Positions 17,150 to 25,337 of a DNA stretch of 34,711 nucleotides are shown in pieces (position 1 is the stretch's first letter; each line of letters starts with the position of its first letter). Position numbers and translations under genes: made by a program. The stretch is from Rhizobiales bacterium PAR1 (GTDB taxonomy: Bacteria > Pseudomonadota > Alphaproteobacteria > Rhizobiales > Beijerinckiaceae). The notes beneath the pieces are model-generated. The model searched no databases. It saw nothing but the letters and a program-made list of their open reading frames with translations, and had not been told where the DNA came from. The stretch spans positions 74,055-108,765 of the forward strand of contig NKIW01000011.1 of NCBI GenBank assembly GCA_002256205.1, read 5' to 3'.

Positions 17150-17434
17150 ATGAGCCTGTTCAAGCGCCTGATACGCATGGATCAACCACCCATCGGCTTT
17201 TTTCTTGATGGAAAGGCTGTGGAGGGTCGGGCGGGCGATACCGTCCTGACCGCCATTCTGACAAACGCCGACGCTGTGCGCGCGAGCGACGTTTCGAAGA
17301 ATCCGCGCGCCGGCTTCTGCCAGATGGGTGCCTGTCAGGATTGCTGGGTGACGCTGGAGAACGGTGAGCGTCTGCGCGCTTGCACAACGCTGCTCACCGC
17401 GGGTTTGCGGGTTGTCACCGGGAGGGCGGCATGA
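17150..17434 (+). CDS. (2Fe-2S)-binding subunit of a heterotrimeric FAD dehydrogenase (HcnA/opine-oxidase-like)
   Basis: A 94-residue ferredoxin-like protein with C57-x4-C62-x2-C65 and C78, the plant-type [2Fe-2S] ligand set seen in the small subunit of hydrogen cyanide synthase, opine oxidases and D-hydroxyproline dehydrogenases. It starts 7 bases after the PotC-like stop with a weak ribosome site (CCGGA), and its end overlaps the next FAD gene (ATGA). It probably carries electrons between the two flavoprotein subunits and the respiratory chain. Small size and lack of other domains are normal for this subunit. Confidence 0.88.
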   Translation: MSLFKRLIRMDQPPIGFFLDGKAVEGRAGDTVLTAILTNADAVRASDVSKNPRAGFCQMGACQDCWVTLENGERLRACTTLLTAGLRVVTGRAA

Positions 17435-18801
17435 AGCCTGCGCCATTGATCGTCGGGGCTGGCCCGGCAGGAATACGCGCGGCGGCGACGCTGGTGAGAG
17501 CAGGGCTGCGCCCCGTTGTGGTCGATGAAGCACCCGCGCCGGGCGGCCAGATTTACCGCCAGCCGCTCGTGCCGGATGGTCGCTCACCAGAAGCACGTTA
17601 TGGCTCAGAAGCGGGGAAGGCCCAGCGTCTTCATGCCGAATTCGCGGGGCTCCTGAACCGCATCGACTATCGACCCGAAACACTGGTCTGGAACCTTGGT
17701 CAAGGCGCGGCAGACCTGATGCATGCGGAAAAGACGACGCGGCTCGCCTATGACGGCCTCCTCCTCGCAGCGGGCGCGACAGATCGCATCCTGCCTTTTC
17801 CGGGCTGGACAACGTCAGGCGTTTTCACCCTTGGCGGCGCGCAGATCGCACTGAAGGCACAGGGTGTTTCCATTGGGGAACGTGTGGTCTTCGCAGGTTC
17901 GGGCCCGCTGCTCTATCTTGTTGCATGGCAATACCTCACGGCAGGCGTCAGGGTTGCGGGCGTGCTCGAATGCGCGCCGTTCTCGGCGAAATTCAACCTC
18001 GTCCAAGGGTTTTTCCACGAGCCGCGAACAGTCCTTCTCGGGCTTCGCTATGCCGCCGCGTTACGTATGGCTGGCGTACCGATGCGCTTCGGAGCCTCCG
18101 ATCTGGCCGTAGCAGGGGAAACCCGCGTCACCGGCATCGGTTGGCAGGAAGGCAGGCGCAAATATCACCTTGCTTGCGATGCAATCGGTTTTGCCCTTGG
18201 TCTGAAGCCAGAAACGCAACTCGCGGATCTCGCGGGTTGCGCCTTTGCCTTTTCGCCGCGCGATTGCGCTCACCTTCCCACCCGCGATGGAGCAGGGCGA
18301 AGCAGCGTTGCTGGCACTTACATTGCCGGGGATGGCGCGGGCATCATGGGTGCCGATGCGGCGGAGCGCGCCGGCGAGCGCGCAGCCCTCGCGCTGATCG
18401 AGGATCGTGCGCTGCCGTTTGATGCGGCGCGCGCGATACTCCTCGAAAAGCAGCTCGCCACAATGTCGCGCTTCCGCGATGCGATGGCCAAGGCCTTTCC
18501 GTTTCCGGAAGACTGGTCCATCGCGGATGAAACCCTGATATGTCGCTGCGAGGAGATCGCCGCCGGCGAGGCTCGCGCAGCAATCAGGCAGTTCGGTTCC
18601 ACCGAAATCAACCGGCTCAAGGCTGTCAGCCGCTTAGGCATGGGACGTTGTCAGGGCCGGGTTTGCGGCGCGGGCATCGCAGAAATCCTCGCTGAGGAGA
18701 GCGGGCAGAGCCTTGCCGCGGTGGGTCGTCTGCGCGGACAAGCGCCAGTAAAACCTGTACCTCTGACGTTGCTGGACACTTTGCCGGAGGCGGCGGAATG
18801 A
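17431..18801 (+). CDS. FAD/NAD(P)-binding dehydrogenase subunit with C-terminal [2Fe-2S] domain (HcnB/OoxA-like)
   Basis: A 456-residue flavoprotein. The N-terminal nucleotide site is VGAGPAGIRAA (GxGxxG at 9-14) with GGQIYRQP at about 38-45, typical of the larger subunit of opine oxidase and hydrogen cyanide synthase. The second nucleotide site, FAGSGPLLYLVAW, is near 150-162. The C-terminal domain has the bacterioferredoxin-associated type cysteine set C371-x-C373 and C407-x4-C412. The start at 17431 overlaps the small-subunit stop. With its neighbours it should form a membrane-associated dehydrogenase that oxidises an imported secondary amine or amino acid. The exact substrate (opine, hydroxyproline, other) is not readable. 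Confidence 0.9.
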   Translation: MKPAPLIVGAGPAGIRAAATLVRAGLRPVVVDEAPAPGGQIYRQPLVPDGRSPEARYGSEAGKAQRLHAEFAGLLNRIDYRPETLVWNLGQGAADLMHAEKTTRLAYDGLLLAAGATDRILPFPGWTTSGVFTLGGAQIALKAQGVSIGERVVFAGSGPLLYLVAWQYLTAGVRVAGVLECAPFSAKFNLVQGFFHEPRTVLLGLRYAAALRMAGVPMRFGASDLAVAGETRVTGIGWQEGRRKYHLACDAIGFALGLKPETQLADLAGCAFAFSPRDCAHLPTRDGAGRSSVAGTYIAGDGAGIMGADAAERAGERAALALIEDRALPFDAARAILLEKQLATMSRFRDAMAKAFPFPEDWSIADETLICRCEEIAAGEARAAIRQFGSTEINRLKAVSRLGMGRCQGRVCGAGIAEILAEESGQSLAAVGRLRGQAPVKPVPLTLLDTLPEAAE

Positions 18802-19988
18802 GCGCACGGTTTGATGTCGCGATCATCGGCGGTGGACTTGTCGGTACCTCGGCGGCGCTTTCGCTCGCGCGATCCGGGCGCTCCGTCGTGCTGCTGGACA
18901 AGGGCTTTTGCGGCGCACAGGCAAGCGGGGTGAATTATGGCGGGGTGCGGCGGCAGGGGCGCCCGCCGGAGCAACTGCCACTCGCCCAGCGCGCGCATGG
19001 GATCTGGCCGGAACTTGCCCGCCTGATCGGCATCGACGGCGAGTTTATCCGCTCCGGTCACCTCAAGCTTGCGCGCGATGAGGCCGATATGGCCACGCTG
19101 GAGGCTTATGCCGCGCGCGTGGCGGAGTTCGGCCTCGACCTCGAACTGATCGGTCGTAACAGTCTCGCAGAGCGGTTTGGCTGGGTGAATTCCAGTCTTT
19201 GCGGCGCGTCGTTCTGCGCTGGCGATGGCCACGCCAACCCGAGGCTCGTCGCTTCCGGCTTTGCCATCGCGGCGCGACGCACCGGCGTCGATGTGCGGGA
19301 GAAGACCGCCGTCACAGGCTTTCTGCGTCTTGCCGAAGGGTTTTCGCTTGAGACCGAAACCGGCGCGACATTCTCCGTCCGCTATCTCGTCAATGCAGCA
19401 GGCGCGTGGGCGGACACATTCGCAGCGCTCGCAGGTGAGCCGGTGCCGCTCACCCGCATCTACCCCTCGATGATCGTGACCGAGCCGGTCGCTCCGCTGA
19501 TGAGCGTCAACATCGGCATGGAAGGTGGCGGGATTTACGCGCGCCAAGCGCCGCATGGCAGCTGCATCATCGGTGGCGAACGTGGCGCCGTGCTGGAAAA
19601 TCCCGATTTCTCCCGCCCGACAGGTGAGGGTGCCCGAACGATCATGAACCGCACGGCGGAAATTTTCCCTGCGCTGAAGCACGCGCAAGCGATCCGCTTC
19701 TGGTCTGGCACGGAAGGCGCGATGCCGGATCGTAACCCAGTACTCGGTCTGAGTTCCACAATGCCAGGACTGATCCACGCCTTCGGGTTCACAGGCGCCG
19801 GGTTTCAGCTGGCGCCAGGGGTCGGCGAGGTGATTGCCGACCTCGTCCGGATGGGCGAAACGAACACGGCCATCGACGCATTTTCCATTGATCGATTTTT
19901 TGCGCCGACAACGAAAACCGCCCGCATCCCCTATGGCTCGGGTGCAGGGCTTCTACCACAGCCTGAAAAAACGGGAGTTCCATCGTGA
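18798..19988 (+). CDS. FAD-dependent oxidoreductase, DAO-fold catalytic subunit (HcnC/OoxB-like)
   Basis: A 396-residue enzyme of the DAO superfamily, with the FAD motif IIGGGLVGTSAALSLARSG at the N-terminus (GGGLVG at 11-16) and a C-terminal AFGFTGAGFQLAPGVGE stretch. The active-site neighbourhood NYGGVRRQGR near residue 45 is like that of sarcosine/opine oxidase beta subunits. It overlaps the previous stop (ATGA) and the binding-protein start follows directly (GTGA). It is the likely catalytic subunit of the three-subunit dehydrogenase, oxidising the C-N bond of an amine or opine. Confidence 0.9.
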   Translation: MSARFDVAIIGGGLVGTSAALSLARSGRSVVLLDKGFCGAQASGVNYGGVRRQGRPPEQLPLAQRAHGIWPELARLIGIDGEFIRSGHLKLARDEADMATLEAYAARVAEFGLDLELIGRNSLAERFGWVNSSLCGASFCAGDGHANPRLVASGFAIAARRTGVDVREKTAVTGFLRLAEGFSLETETGATFSVRYLVNAAGAWADTFAALAGEPVPLTRIYPSMIVTEPVAPLMSVNIGMEGGGIYARQAPHGSCIIGGERGAVLENPDFSRPTGEGARTIMNRTAEIFPALKHAQAIRFWSGTEGAMPDRNPVLGLSSTMPGLIHAFGFTGAGFQLAPGVGEVIADLVRMGETNTAIDAFSIDRFFAPTTKTARIPYGSGAGLLPQPEKTGVPS

Positions 19989-21031
19989 GAATGCTTCGCA
20001 CCGCGCTTGCGGTCACTACGGCCCTTGTCGGGCTGACCGACCTAGCCTCCGCCCAGACCAAGACGCTCTATATTGGCATGAACGGTGGCAATTTCGAAAA
20101 AACCTTCACGCAGGCCGTGTTCCCAGATTTCGAGAAGGAGAACAATGTCAAGGTCGTGGTCGTCCCCGGCGGCTCGGCCGATATTCTCGCCAAGGCGACC
20201 GCCGCCAAGGACAAGCCGCAGATGCATGTGATGTTCCTTGATGATGGCGTAATGGTCCGCGCTATCGGCGCCGGTCTATGCGAGAAAATGGCGCCTTCGT
20301 CCGCGATGGCAGATCTAACGCCCGGCACCCGCATGAAAGATGACATGGCGGTGGGCATCGACCTCGGCATGACCGGACTCGCCTACAACACCAAGATGTT
20401 CAGCGAAAAGGGCTGGCCCGCCCCGACCTCCTGGATGGACCTCGCCGATCCGAAATTCAAGGGCAAGGTGGTGTTCCAGTCGGCTTCCGCCTCGTCCTTC
20501 GGGCTTCATGCCTTCCTGATGTTCAACCGCATTCAGGGCGGCACGGAGAAGAACGTCGAGCCGGGCTTCACGAAGTTCCGCGATACCATCGGCACCAATG
20601 TGCTCGAATTCATTCCCTCTTCGGCGAAAATCTCGGAAATGGTCCAGACGGGTGATGCCGCGATCTTCCCACTGACCCCGACGGCGGTCGCGACGCTCAA
20701 GGACAAGGGCATTCCGGTGGAATACGCCCAACCGAAGGAAGGCTCCGTGGTGCTGATGGTCGCGCAATGCGTGATCGCCAAGAACTCCGAGCCGGAACTC
20801 GCGCAGAAGCTCGCGGCCTATCTCCTCTCGCCCGAAGCGCAATCGAAGGCGCTTGCGGCGGGCAATGTCGTGCCGTCCAACACCAAGGCCAAAGCGGCCA
20901 CGCCCGAAGCTGAGAAGAAGCTCGCGGCCTTCCATGGCTTCATGAAGACCGCCGTGAACCTCGACTGGGACGCGATCAACGAGAAGCGGCCGGAATGGAA
21001 CAGCCGCTGGAACAAGATGATCGAGCGGTAA
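19985..21031 (+). CDS. Extracellular solute-binding protein (PotD-like, polyamine/opine class)
   Basis: A 348-residue periplasmic receptor. Residues 1-23 are a signal peptide ending ASA before QTKTLYIG. The mature part shows the PotD-like pattern: NGGNFEKTFTQAVFPDFEKE, VVPGGSADILAK, LAYNTKMF and PTSWMDLADPKFKGKV. The GTG at 19985 shares bases with the previous stop and has GGGAG 7 bases ahead; the ATG at 19991 is the alternative. It completes the importer of this operon, and its position after the dehydrogenase genes ties uptake and oxidation together. Confidence 0.92.
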   Translation: MRMLRTALAVTTALVGLTDLASAQTKTLYIGMNGGNFEKTFTQAVFPDFEKENNVKVVVVPGGSADILAKATAAKDKPQMHVMFLDDGVMVRAIGAGLCEKMAPSSAMADLTPGTRMKDDMAVGIDLGMTGLAYNTKMFSEKGWPAPTSWMDLADPKFKGKVVFQSASASSFGLHAFLMFNRIQGGTEKNVEPGFTKFRDTIGTNVLEFIPSSAKISEMVQTGDAAIFPLTPTAVATLKDKGIPVEYAQPKEGSVVLMVAQCVIAKNSEPELAQKLAAYLLSPEAQSKALAAGNVVPSNTKAKAATPEAEKKLAAFHGFMKTAVNLDWDAINEKRPEWNSRWNKMIER

Positions 21032-21049
21032 GATCAGGAAACGATGTGG

Positions 21050-21073
21050 CGGCGGGGTTACTTCACCCCGCCG
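21050..21073. terminator. GC-rich hairpin between convergent genes
   Basis: CGGCGGGGT, a 6-base loop, ACCCCGCCG: perfect 9-base stem. It starts 18 bases after the importer operon stop and overlaps the last codons of the convergent FAD oxidase. It lacks a T-run on either strand, so it may be a weak or Rho-assisted, bidirectional stop. Confidence 0.5.
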
Positions 21074-22347
21074 TCCGTCAGGCGATACCAGGCGATGATC
21101 GCCGAGACATAGAGCTTGTGAAGCGCGTGGAACGGCAATGGCTCGATCGGCACGACCGGGAAGGGCAGGTCCGCCCGCTTGCCGCTCGCACACCAGGCAG
21201 CCATCGCCTTGCCGACCGCGCTTTGCAGTCCGACACCGCGCCCCATGCAGCCAATATCGATCAGGAAACCCGGCTCTGGCTCGTGGAAATGCGGGAAGAA
21301 ATCGCGCGTCAGCGCTACGCGGCCACACCAGCGATACTCGAACGGCGTGCCTTCAAGTTGCGGAAACATTTTGGCGACGACGCGTTCGAGATGCGCCCAA
21401 TCGGCATCGGACGTCGGCTCCCGGAACGGCCCGCGCCCGCCGAGCAGGAAGCGGTTGGTGTGATCCTTGCGGAAATAAAGCAGCAGTTGCCGGGTATCGG
21501 AGGAGACCTGTCCTCCGGGCATCAGGCTGGCGGCGAGATTGTCGCCGAGCGGCCGCGTCGCGACGATGAACGAATTTGGCGCGATGATGGTCTGGCGCAG
21601 TTTCGGCACGAGATCGCCGGTATAACCCCCCGTCGCCAGCACCACCTTGCCGGCGCGCACCACGGCCCCGCGTTCGGTTCGCACCTCGAACCCGTTGCCG
21701 GATCGGGTGATCGCGGCAACGCGGCTCTGGCCGTGGATCCGTGCGCCCGCCTTCAGCGCCGCCTTCGCAAGACCGCGCGCATAGGCAAGCGGCTGAACGC
21801 CGCCGCCGCGCGGATCCAGCCAGCCGCCGAGATATTGGTTCGAGCCGAGGGCTGCCTCAATCTCTGCTTTATTGAGAACCTTTGCAGCAACACCCTGCTG
21901 TTGCCACTCCCCGGCGCGACGCTTGACCGTGTTGATCATCTCCTGTGTATGCGCGCCTTGAATCCAGCCATTGCGGGTGAAAGGCACTTCCATGCCGTGT
22001 CTGGCGATAAGATCAAACACGAGATCCGCCGTGCCACCGACAAAACGGATCAGCGCCTCGCCCGCTTCAGGACCGAATTTTTCGCGTATCTCGACCGGAT
22101 CATACTTGATGCCGGGGATCACCTGACCGCCGTTGCGGCCTGAACCACCCCAGCCCGGCTCATGCGCCTCCAATACCACCGCGCTGATGCCCTGCTCAGC
22201 GAGATGCAGAGCGGTCGAAAGCCCGGCATAGCCACCGCCGATGATGCAGACATCGGCTTCCGCATCCGCATCAATTGGTGGGGTCGGTGCGGCAGCGGGC
22301 GCCGTGGCAGCCCAGAGCGAGGGGCTAAGCGGGAACGGGTCGGCCAT
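21058..22347 (-). CDS. FAD-dependent oxidase, PuuB/DadA-like
   Basis: A 429-residue flavoenzyme. The N-terminus has a leader of about 35 residues and then VCIIGGGYAGLSTALHLAEQG, the GxGxxG FAD site, followed by PGWGGSGRNGGQVIPG, the signature seen in gamma-glutamylputrescine oxidase (PuuB) and related amine oxidases. WCGRVALTRDFFPHFHE and CMGRGVGLQSAVGKAMA match the C-terminal FAD region. The start at 22347 has AGAGGA at good spacing; a longer frame to 22404 lacks one. It lies 75 bases after the amino-acid ABC ATPase in the same direction. It probably oxidises the imported amine or amino acid, releasing ammonia or an aldehyde. Confidence 0.88.
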   Translation of the reverse strand: MADPFPLSPSLWAATAPAAAPTPPIDADAEADVCIIGGGYAGLSTALHLAEQGISAVVLEAHEPGWGGSGRNGGQVIPGIKYDPVEIREKFGPEAGEALIRFVGGTADLVFDLIARHGMEVPFTRNGWIQGAHTQEMINTVKRRAGEWQQQGVAAKVLNKAEIEAALGSNQYLGGWLDPRGGGVQPLAYARGLAKAALKAGARIHGQSRVAAITRSGNGFEVRTERGAVVRAGKVVLATGGYTGDLVPKLRQTIIAPNSFIVATRPLGDNLAASLMPGGQVSSDTRQLLLYFRKDHTNRFLLGGRGPFREPTSDADWAHLERVVAKMFPQLEGTPFEYRWCGRVALTRDFFPHFHEPEPGFLIDIGCMGRGVGLQSAVGKAMAAWCASGKRADLPFPVVPIEPLPFHALHKLYVSAIIAWYRLTDGGVK

Positions 22348-22422
22348 GGCAACGTCCTCTTGTCTTGATGACCCTCGCAGTGGATTGCCTTGACCTCCGG
22401 TCAAAGTTCCGCGCCGCTGGCA

Positions 22423-23154
22423 TCACATCGGGTGGAGAACCCGGCGCAGGAAATCCTGCGTGCGGGCCTGTTTTGGTTGCGCCAGCATCTCGCGTGCCGG
22501 ACCTTCCTCGACGATCACACCCTGATCGATGAAGAGCGCCCGGTTCGCGACCTCGCGCGCAAAAGCGATTTCGTGGGTGACGATCACCATCGTCATGCCT
22601 TCCCCCGCGAGGCTTTTCATGACGCCGAGAACCTCGCCGACCAGCTCCGGGTCTAGCGCGGACGTGGGTTCATCGAAGAGAATGGCGCTCGGCTGCATCG
22701 CCAGCGCACGGGCAATCGCGACGCGCTGCTGCTGGCCGCCGGAAAGCTGGCCGGGATAGGCGGTTTCCTTATCCTGAAGACCGACGCGGGCGAGGAGGTC
22801 GCGACCGCGCTTGCGCGCTGCATCCACATTCTCGCGTTTGACGAAAATCGGTCCCTCGATGACGTTTTCGAGCGCGGTGCGATGCGGGAACAGGTTGAAG
22901 CGCTGGAACACCATCGAGACCTTGGTGCGGATATCGACGATGCTCCTCTTGGTCCGATCCACCGGCACACCCTCGACCAGAATCGTGCCGCTATCGTGCT
23001 TTTCGAGGCCGTTAATGCACCGGAGAACCGTTGATTTCCCCGATCCCGATGGGCCGATGATGGTGACGATCTCGCCCTTGCCGATCTGGGCCGAAAAGCC
23101 GCGGATCACGTGATTGGTGCCGAAGCTCTTGTGAATGTCCTGAAGCTCGATCAT
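22423..23154 (-). CDS. Polar amino acid ABC transporter ATP-binding protein (GlnQ/HisP-like)
   Basis: A 243-residue single-domain ATPase with Walker A GPSGSGKS at 34-41, the Q-loop [10 protein letters not shown], signature LSGGQQQR, Walker [14 protein letters not shown] and the H-loop in VTHEIAF. This is the standard length and pattern for the amino-acid uptake class. It starts 3 bases after the permease stop. Only one permease gene is present, so a homodimeric channel is expected. Confidence 0.94.
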   Translation of the reverse strand: MIELQDIHKSFGTNHVIRGFSAQIGKGEIVTIIGPSGSGKSTVLRCINGLEKHDSGTILVEGVPVDRTKRSIVDIRTKVSMVFQRFNLFPHRTALENVIEGPIFVKRENVDAARKRGRDLLARVGLQDKETAYPGQLSGGQQQRVAIARALAMQPSAILFDEPTSALDPELVGEVLGVMKSLAGEGMTMVIVTHEIAFAREVANRALFIDQGVIVEEGPAREMLAQPKQARTQDFLRRVLHPM

Positions 23155-23157
23155 CGG

Positions 23158-23817
23158 CTATTTCCGGCCCTGCGCCGCGCGCCTTTCGAGCCGGCTGACA
23201 AGATACATCAAGGGCAGGCTCATGCAGAGGTAAAGGATCGCCACGAGCGTGAAGACCGAAGTGTTCTTGAAGGTCGAGGAGGCGATGAGCTTGCCCTGAA
23301 GCGCCAGTTCCGCGACCGTGATCGTCGAGGCCTGCGAAGAATCCTTCAGCATCATGATCATCACGTTGCCGTAGGGCGGCAGCACAATCCGAACCGCCTG
23401 CGGCAGCACCACGCGACGCATCACCATCCACCAGCCCATGCCGATGGATTGCGCCGCCTCGATCTGCCCCGGCTCGATCGCTTCGATGCCGGCACGGAAA
23501 TTCTCGGCCTGATATGCGGAATAGGCGATGCCAAGACCGATGATCGAGGCCTGAAGCGCGCTGAGCGTCACGCCGAAATCCGGCATCACGAAGTAGATAT
23601 AGAAGAGCTGGACGATGATCGGAATGCCGCGAATGAAATTCACGACCACTCTAGCGGAGACATCGAGGATCTTGATCCCCGAGACCCGCATCAAGGCCCA
23701 GACGAGGCCGAGCAGAGTCGAGAGCACCAGCGAACCAATCGTTACCAGCACCGTGAGCTTCACGCCCTGAAGCAGGATGGGCAGGAACTCGATCGCGTCG
23801 TTGATAAATTTCTGCAT
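23158..23817 (-). CDS. Polar amino acid ABC transporter permease (HisM/GlnP-like)
   Basis: A 219-residue inner-membrane protein. Helices are visible from about residue 13 on (LLQGVKLTVLVTIGSLVLSTLLG), and the class motif FIRGIPIIVQLFYIYFVM and coupling loop EAAQSIGMGWWMVMRRVVLPQ are intact. Reading from 23913 would add an unlikely proline-rich leader; the ATG at 23817 matches the family's normal length. It follows the binding-protein gene after a 73-base gap containing a hairpin that may lower permease expression relative to the receptor. Confidence 0.92.
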   Translation of the reverse strand: MQKFINDAIEFLPILLQGVKLTVLVTIGSLVLSTLLGLVWALMRVSGIKILDVSARVVVNFIRGIPIIVQLFYIYFVMPDFGVTLSALQASIIGLGIAYSAYQAENFRAGIEAIEPGQIEAAQSIGMGWWMVMRRVVLPQAVRIVLPPYGNVMIMMLKDSSQASTITVAELALQGKLIASSTFKNTSVFTLVAILYLCMSLPLMYLVSRLERRAAQGRK

Positions 23818-23854
23818 CGAGCACCAGAAAAGGCAGAACAAGTGGGGAGGAACA

Positions 23855-23877
23855 GGGAGCGAGACGAGCCCGCTCCC
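23855..23877 (-). promoter_or_regulatory. Intercistronic hairpin between binding protein and permease
   Basis: GGGAGCG, a 9-base loop, CGCTCCC: perfect 7-base stem in the 73-base gap between the receptor and permease genes. Such hairpins often protect the upstream receptor mRNA from 3' decay or cause partial termination. No T-run follows. Confidence 0.4.
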
Positions 23878-23890
23878 GGCAGGAGATGCG

Positions 23891-24646
23891 TTATTCAAGG
23901 CCCCACTTGGCAAGAACCTTCTTCACCGTGCCATCCGCCTGCATGGCGGCAAGTGCGGTGTTGATCTTCTTGAGAAGCTCGGTCTCGCCCTTGCGGACGC
24001 CGATACCGATGGAGCCGGCCATCGTCGCCTTGTAGCTCTTGACGATCCGGGTCTCACTGAAATTGCCCTGCTGGAGGTTGTAGGCCACGATCGGGTAATC
24101 GGCGAAGCCGGCCTTGATGCGCCCGGCGTTCACATCGCGCAGGATATCTGGGATGGTGTCGTAGATCTTGACCTCAGGGAACACTTTCTGGAGCGGCGCG
24201 ACATAGGCCGTGCCGACCTGCGCGCCGACCGTAAAGCCCTTCATGTCATCGAATGAGGCGTAATCCTTGGTGTCGCTCTTCGGCACGATCAGGCCTTCGC
24301 CATAGGTGTAGATCGGGTCCGAAAAATCGACCTGCTCCTTGCGGGCCGGCGTGATGTACATCGCCGCCGAAATGAGATCGATCTTCGAGGCGGTCAGGCC
24401 CGCGATCAGGGTCGAGAACTGCATCGGCTCGACCTGCACCGAGAAGCCAGCGCGTTTGCCAACTTCCGTGACCATATCGACCATCACGCCCTGAATGGTG
24501 TTGGTCTTGGTATCGAGGAAGGTGAAGGGAATCCCGGTCGGCGTCGAGCCCACCTTCAGCGTCTGCTGGGCGGATGCCGTGCCTGCGGCGAGCGTAAGGC
24601 TGGCGGCGAGCGCGAGGCCAGTCAGGGCGTTACGACGTGTTACCAT
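23891..24646 (-). CDS. Amino acid ABC transporter substrate-binding protein (SBP family 3)
   Basis: A 251-residue receptor. Residues 1-26 form a signal peptide with RR near the start and ending ASA before QQTLKVGS. The family 3 hallmarks are present: TGIPFTFLDTKTNTIQGVMVDMVTEVGKRAG near 40-70, ITPARKEQVDFSDPIYTYGEGLIV and the two-lobed hinge region. The start at 24646 has a strong AAGGAGG. It diverges from the XRE-cupin gene across 79 bases that hold two small dyads. The ligand is probably a polar amino acid or a derivative oxidised by the PuuB-like enzyme. Confidence 0.93.
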   Translation of the reverse strand: MVTRRNALTGLALAASLTLAAGTASAQQTLKVGSTPTGIPFTFLDTKTNTIQGVMVDMVTEVGKRAGFSVQVEPMQFSTLIAGLTASKIDLISAAMYITPARKEQVDFSDPIYTYGEGLIVPKSDTKDYASFDDMKGFTVGAQVGTAYVAPLQKVFPEVKIYDTIPDILRDVNAGRIKAGFADYPIVAYNLQQGNFSETRIVKSYKATMAGSIGIGVRKGETELLKKINTALAAMQADGTVKKVLAKWGLE

Positions 24647-24705
24647 CAGATCCTCCTTCGTTGGTTCAAGGAGGGTAGGCCGAAAACATTGCCTTACGCA
24701 ACAAT

Positions 24706-24721
24706 TTTCATCTATATGAAA
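24706..24721. promoter_or_regulatory. Candidate XRE-cupin operator
   Basis: TTTCAT, 4 bases, ATGAAA: perfect 6-base arms, immediately upstream of the XRE-cupin start and 60 bases upstream of the receptor gene. A second small dyad (TTGC, 5 bases, GCAA) lies at 24689-24701. The placement between divergent genes suits shared control by the regulator. Confidence 0.45.
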
Positions 24722-24725
24722 TTCG

Positions 24726-25331
24726 ATGAACGAGATGACGAAAACCGCAGCGCTTGTTTCCACCGAGCAAGGCCAGCACGATCGGGCCGTCGGCCTGCGC
24801 GTGCGTGCGCTTAGGAAGGACAAGAACGTCTCCTTGCAGCAGCTTTCTTCTGCCTCGGGGCTCTCGATCGGTTATCTCAGCCAGATCGAGCGCGGCATTT
24901 CCTCCGCCTCGGTCCGTGCGCTTGCGCTGATCGCGGATGGCCTCGGCGTGGGGCTTGATGCGATCTTTCCGCGCCAGAGGGGCGCCAATCCCGCCACGGA
25001 TGCCTTTGCTTTCCGTGTCTCCGAGCGCCGAGGCCTTGGTTTCTGGCGCGACGGGATCGAAAAGGAGCTGCTGACACCGGGAGAGAGCAGCACACTCAAC
25101 CTGTTTCTCGTCCATGTCGCACCCGGCGGGACTTCGGGCGAGAGTGCCTATACCCATCACGGTGACGAGGCCGGTTTTGTGCTTGAAGGCGCGTTTGAAC
25201 TCACGGTGGATGGGGAAACCCGGACCATGGAAACTGGCGATGCCTTCCGCTTCCGGAGCAATCGCCCGCATCGCTGGCGCAATATCGGGCTAAGCCCCTG
25301 CCAGATTCTCTGGGCCTTGAGCGGCAGCTGA
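24726..25331 (+). CDS. XRE family regulator with C-terminal cupin domain
   Basis: A 201-residue regulator. The helix-turn-helix runs from about 20 to 78 (SLQQLSSASGLSIGYLSQIERG), and the cupin fold from about 125 to 198 (YTHHGDEAGFVLEGAFELTVDG, then GDAFRFRSNRPHRWRN). This two-domain design is that of PuuR and related sensors of amines, amino acids or sugars. It diverges from the amino-acid importer/oxidase operon and probably represses it. No strong Shine-Dalgarno precedes 24726; an ATG three codons later (24735) is the alternative start. It ends 6 bases short of the convergent GntR gene. Confidence 0.92.
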   Translation: MNEMTKTAALVSTEQGQHDRAVGLRVRALRKDKNVSLQQLSSASGLSIGYLSQIERGISSASVRALALIADGLGVGLDAIFPRQRGANPATDAFAFRVSERRGLGFWRDGIEKELLTPGESSTLNLFLVHVAPGGTSGESAYTHHGDEAGFVLEGAFELTVDGETRTMETGDAFRFRSNRPHRWRNIGLSPCQILWALSGS

Positions 25332-25337
25332 ATCCCA

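Noticed and set aside
21050-21073. Calling the hairpin a canonical Rho-independent terminator
   Set aside because: The stem is strong but neither strand has a T-tract after it, so it is listed only as a tentative terminator.
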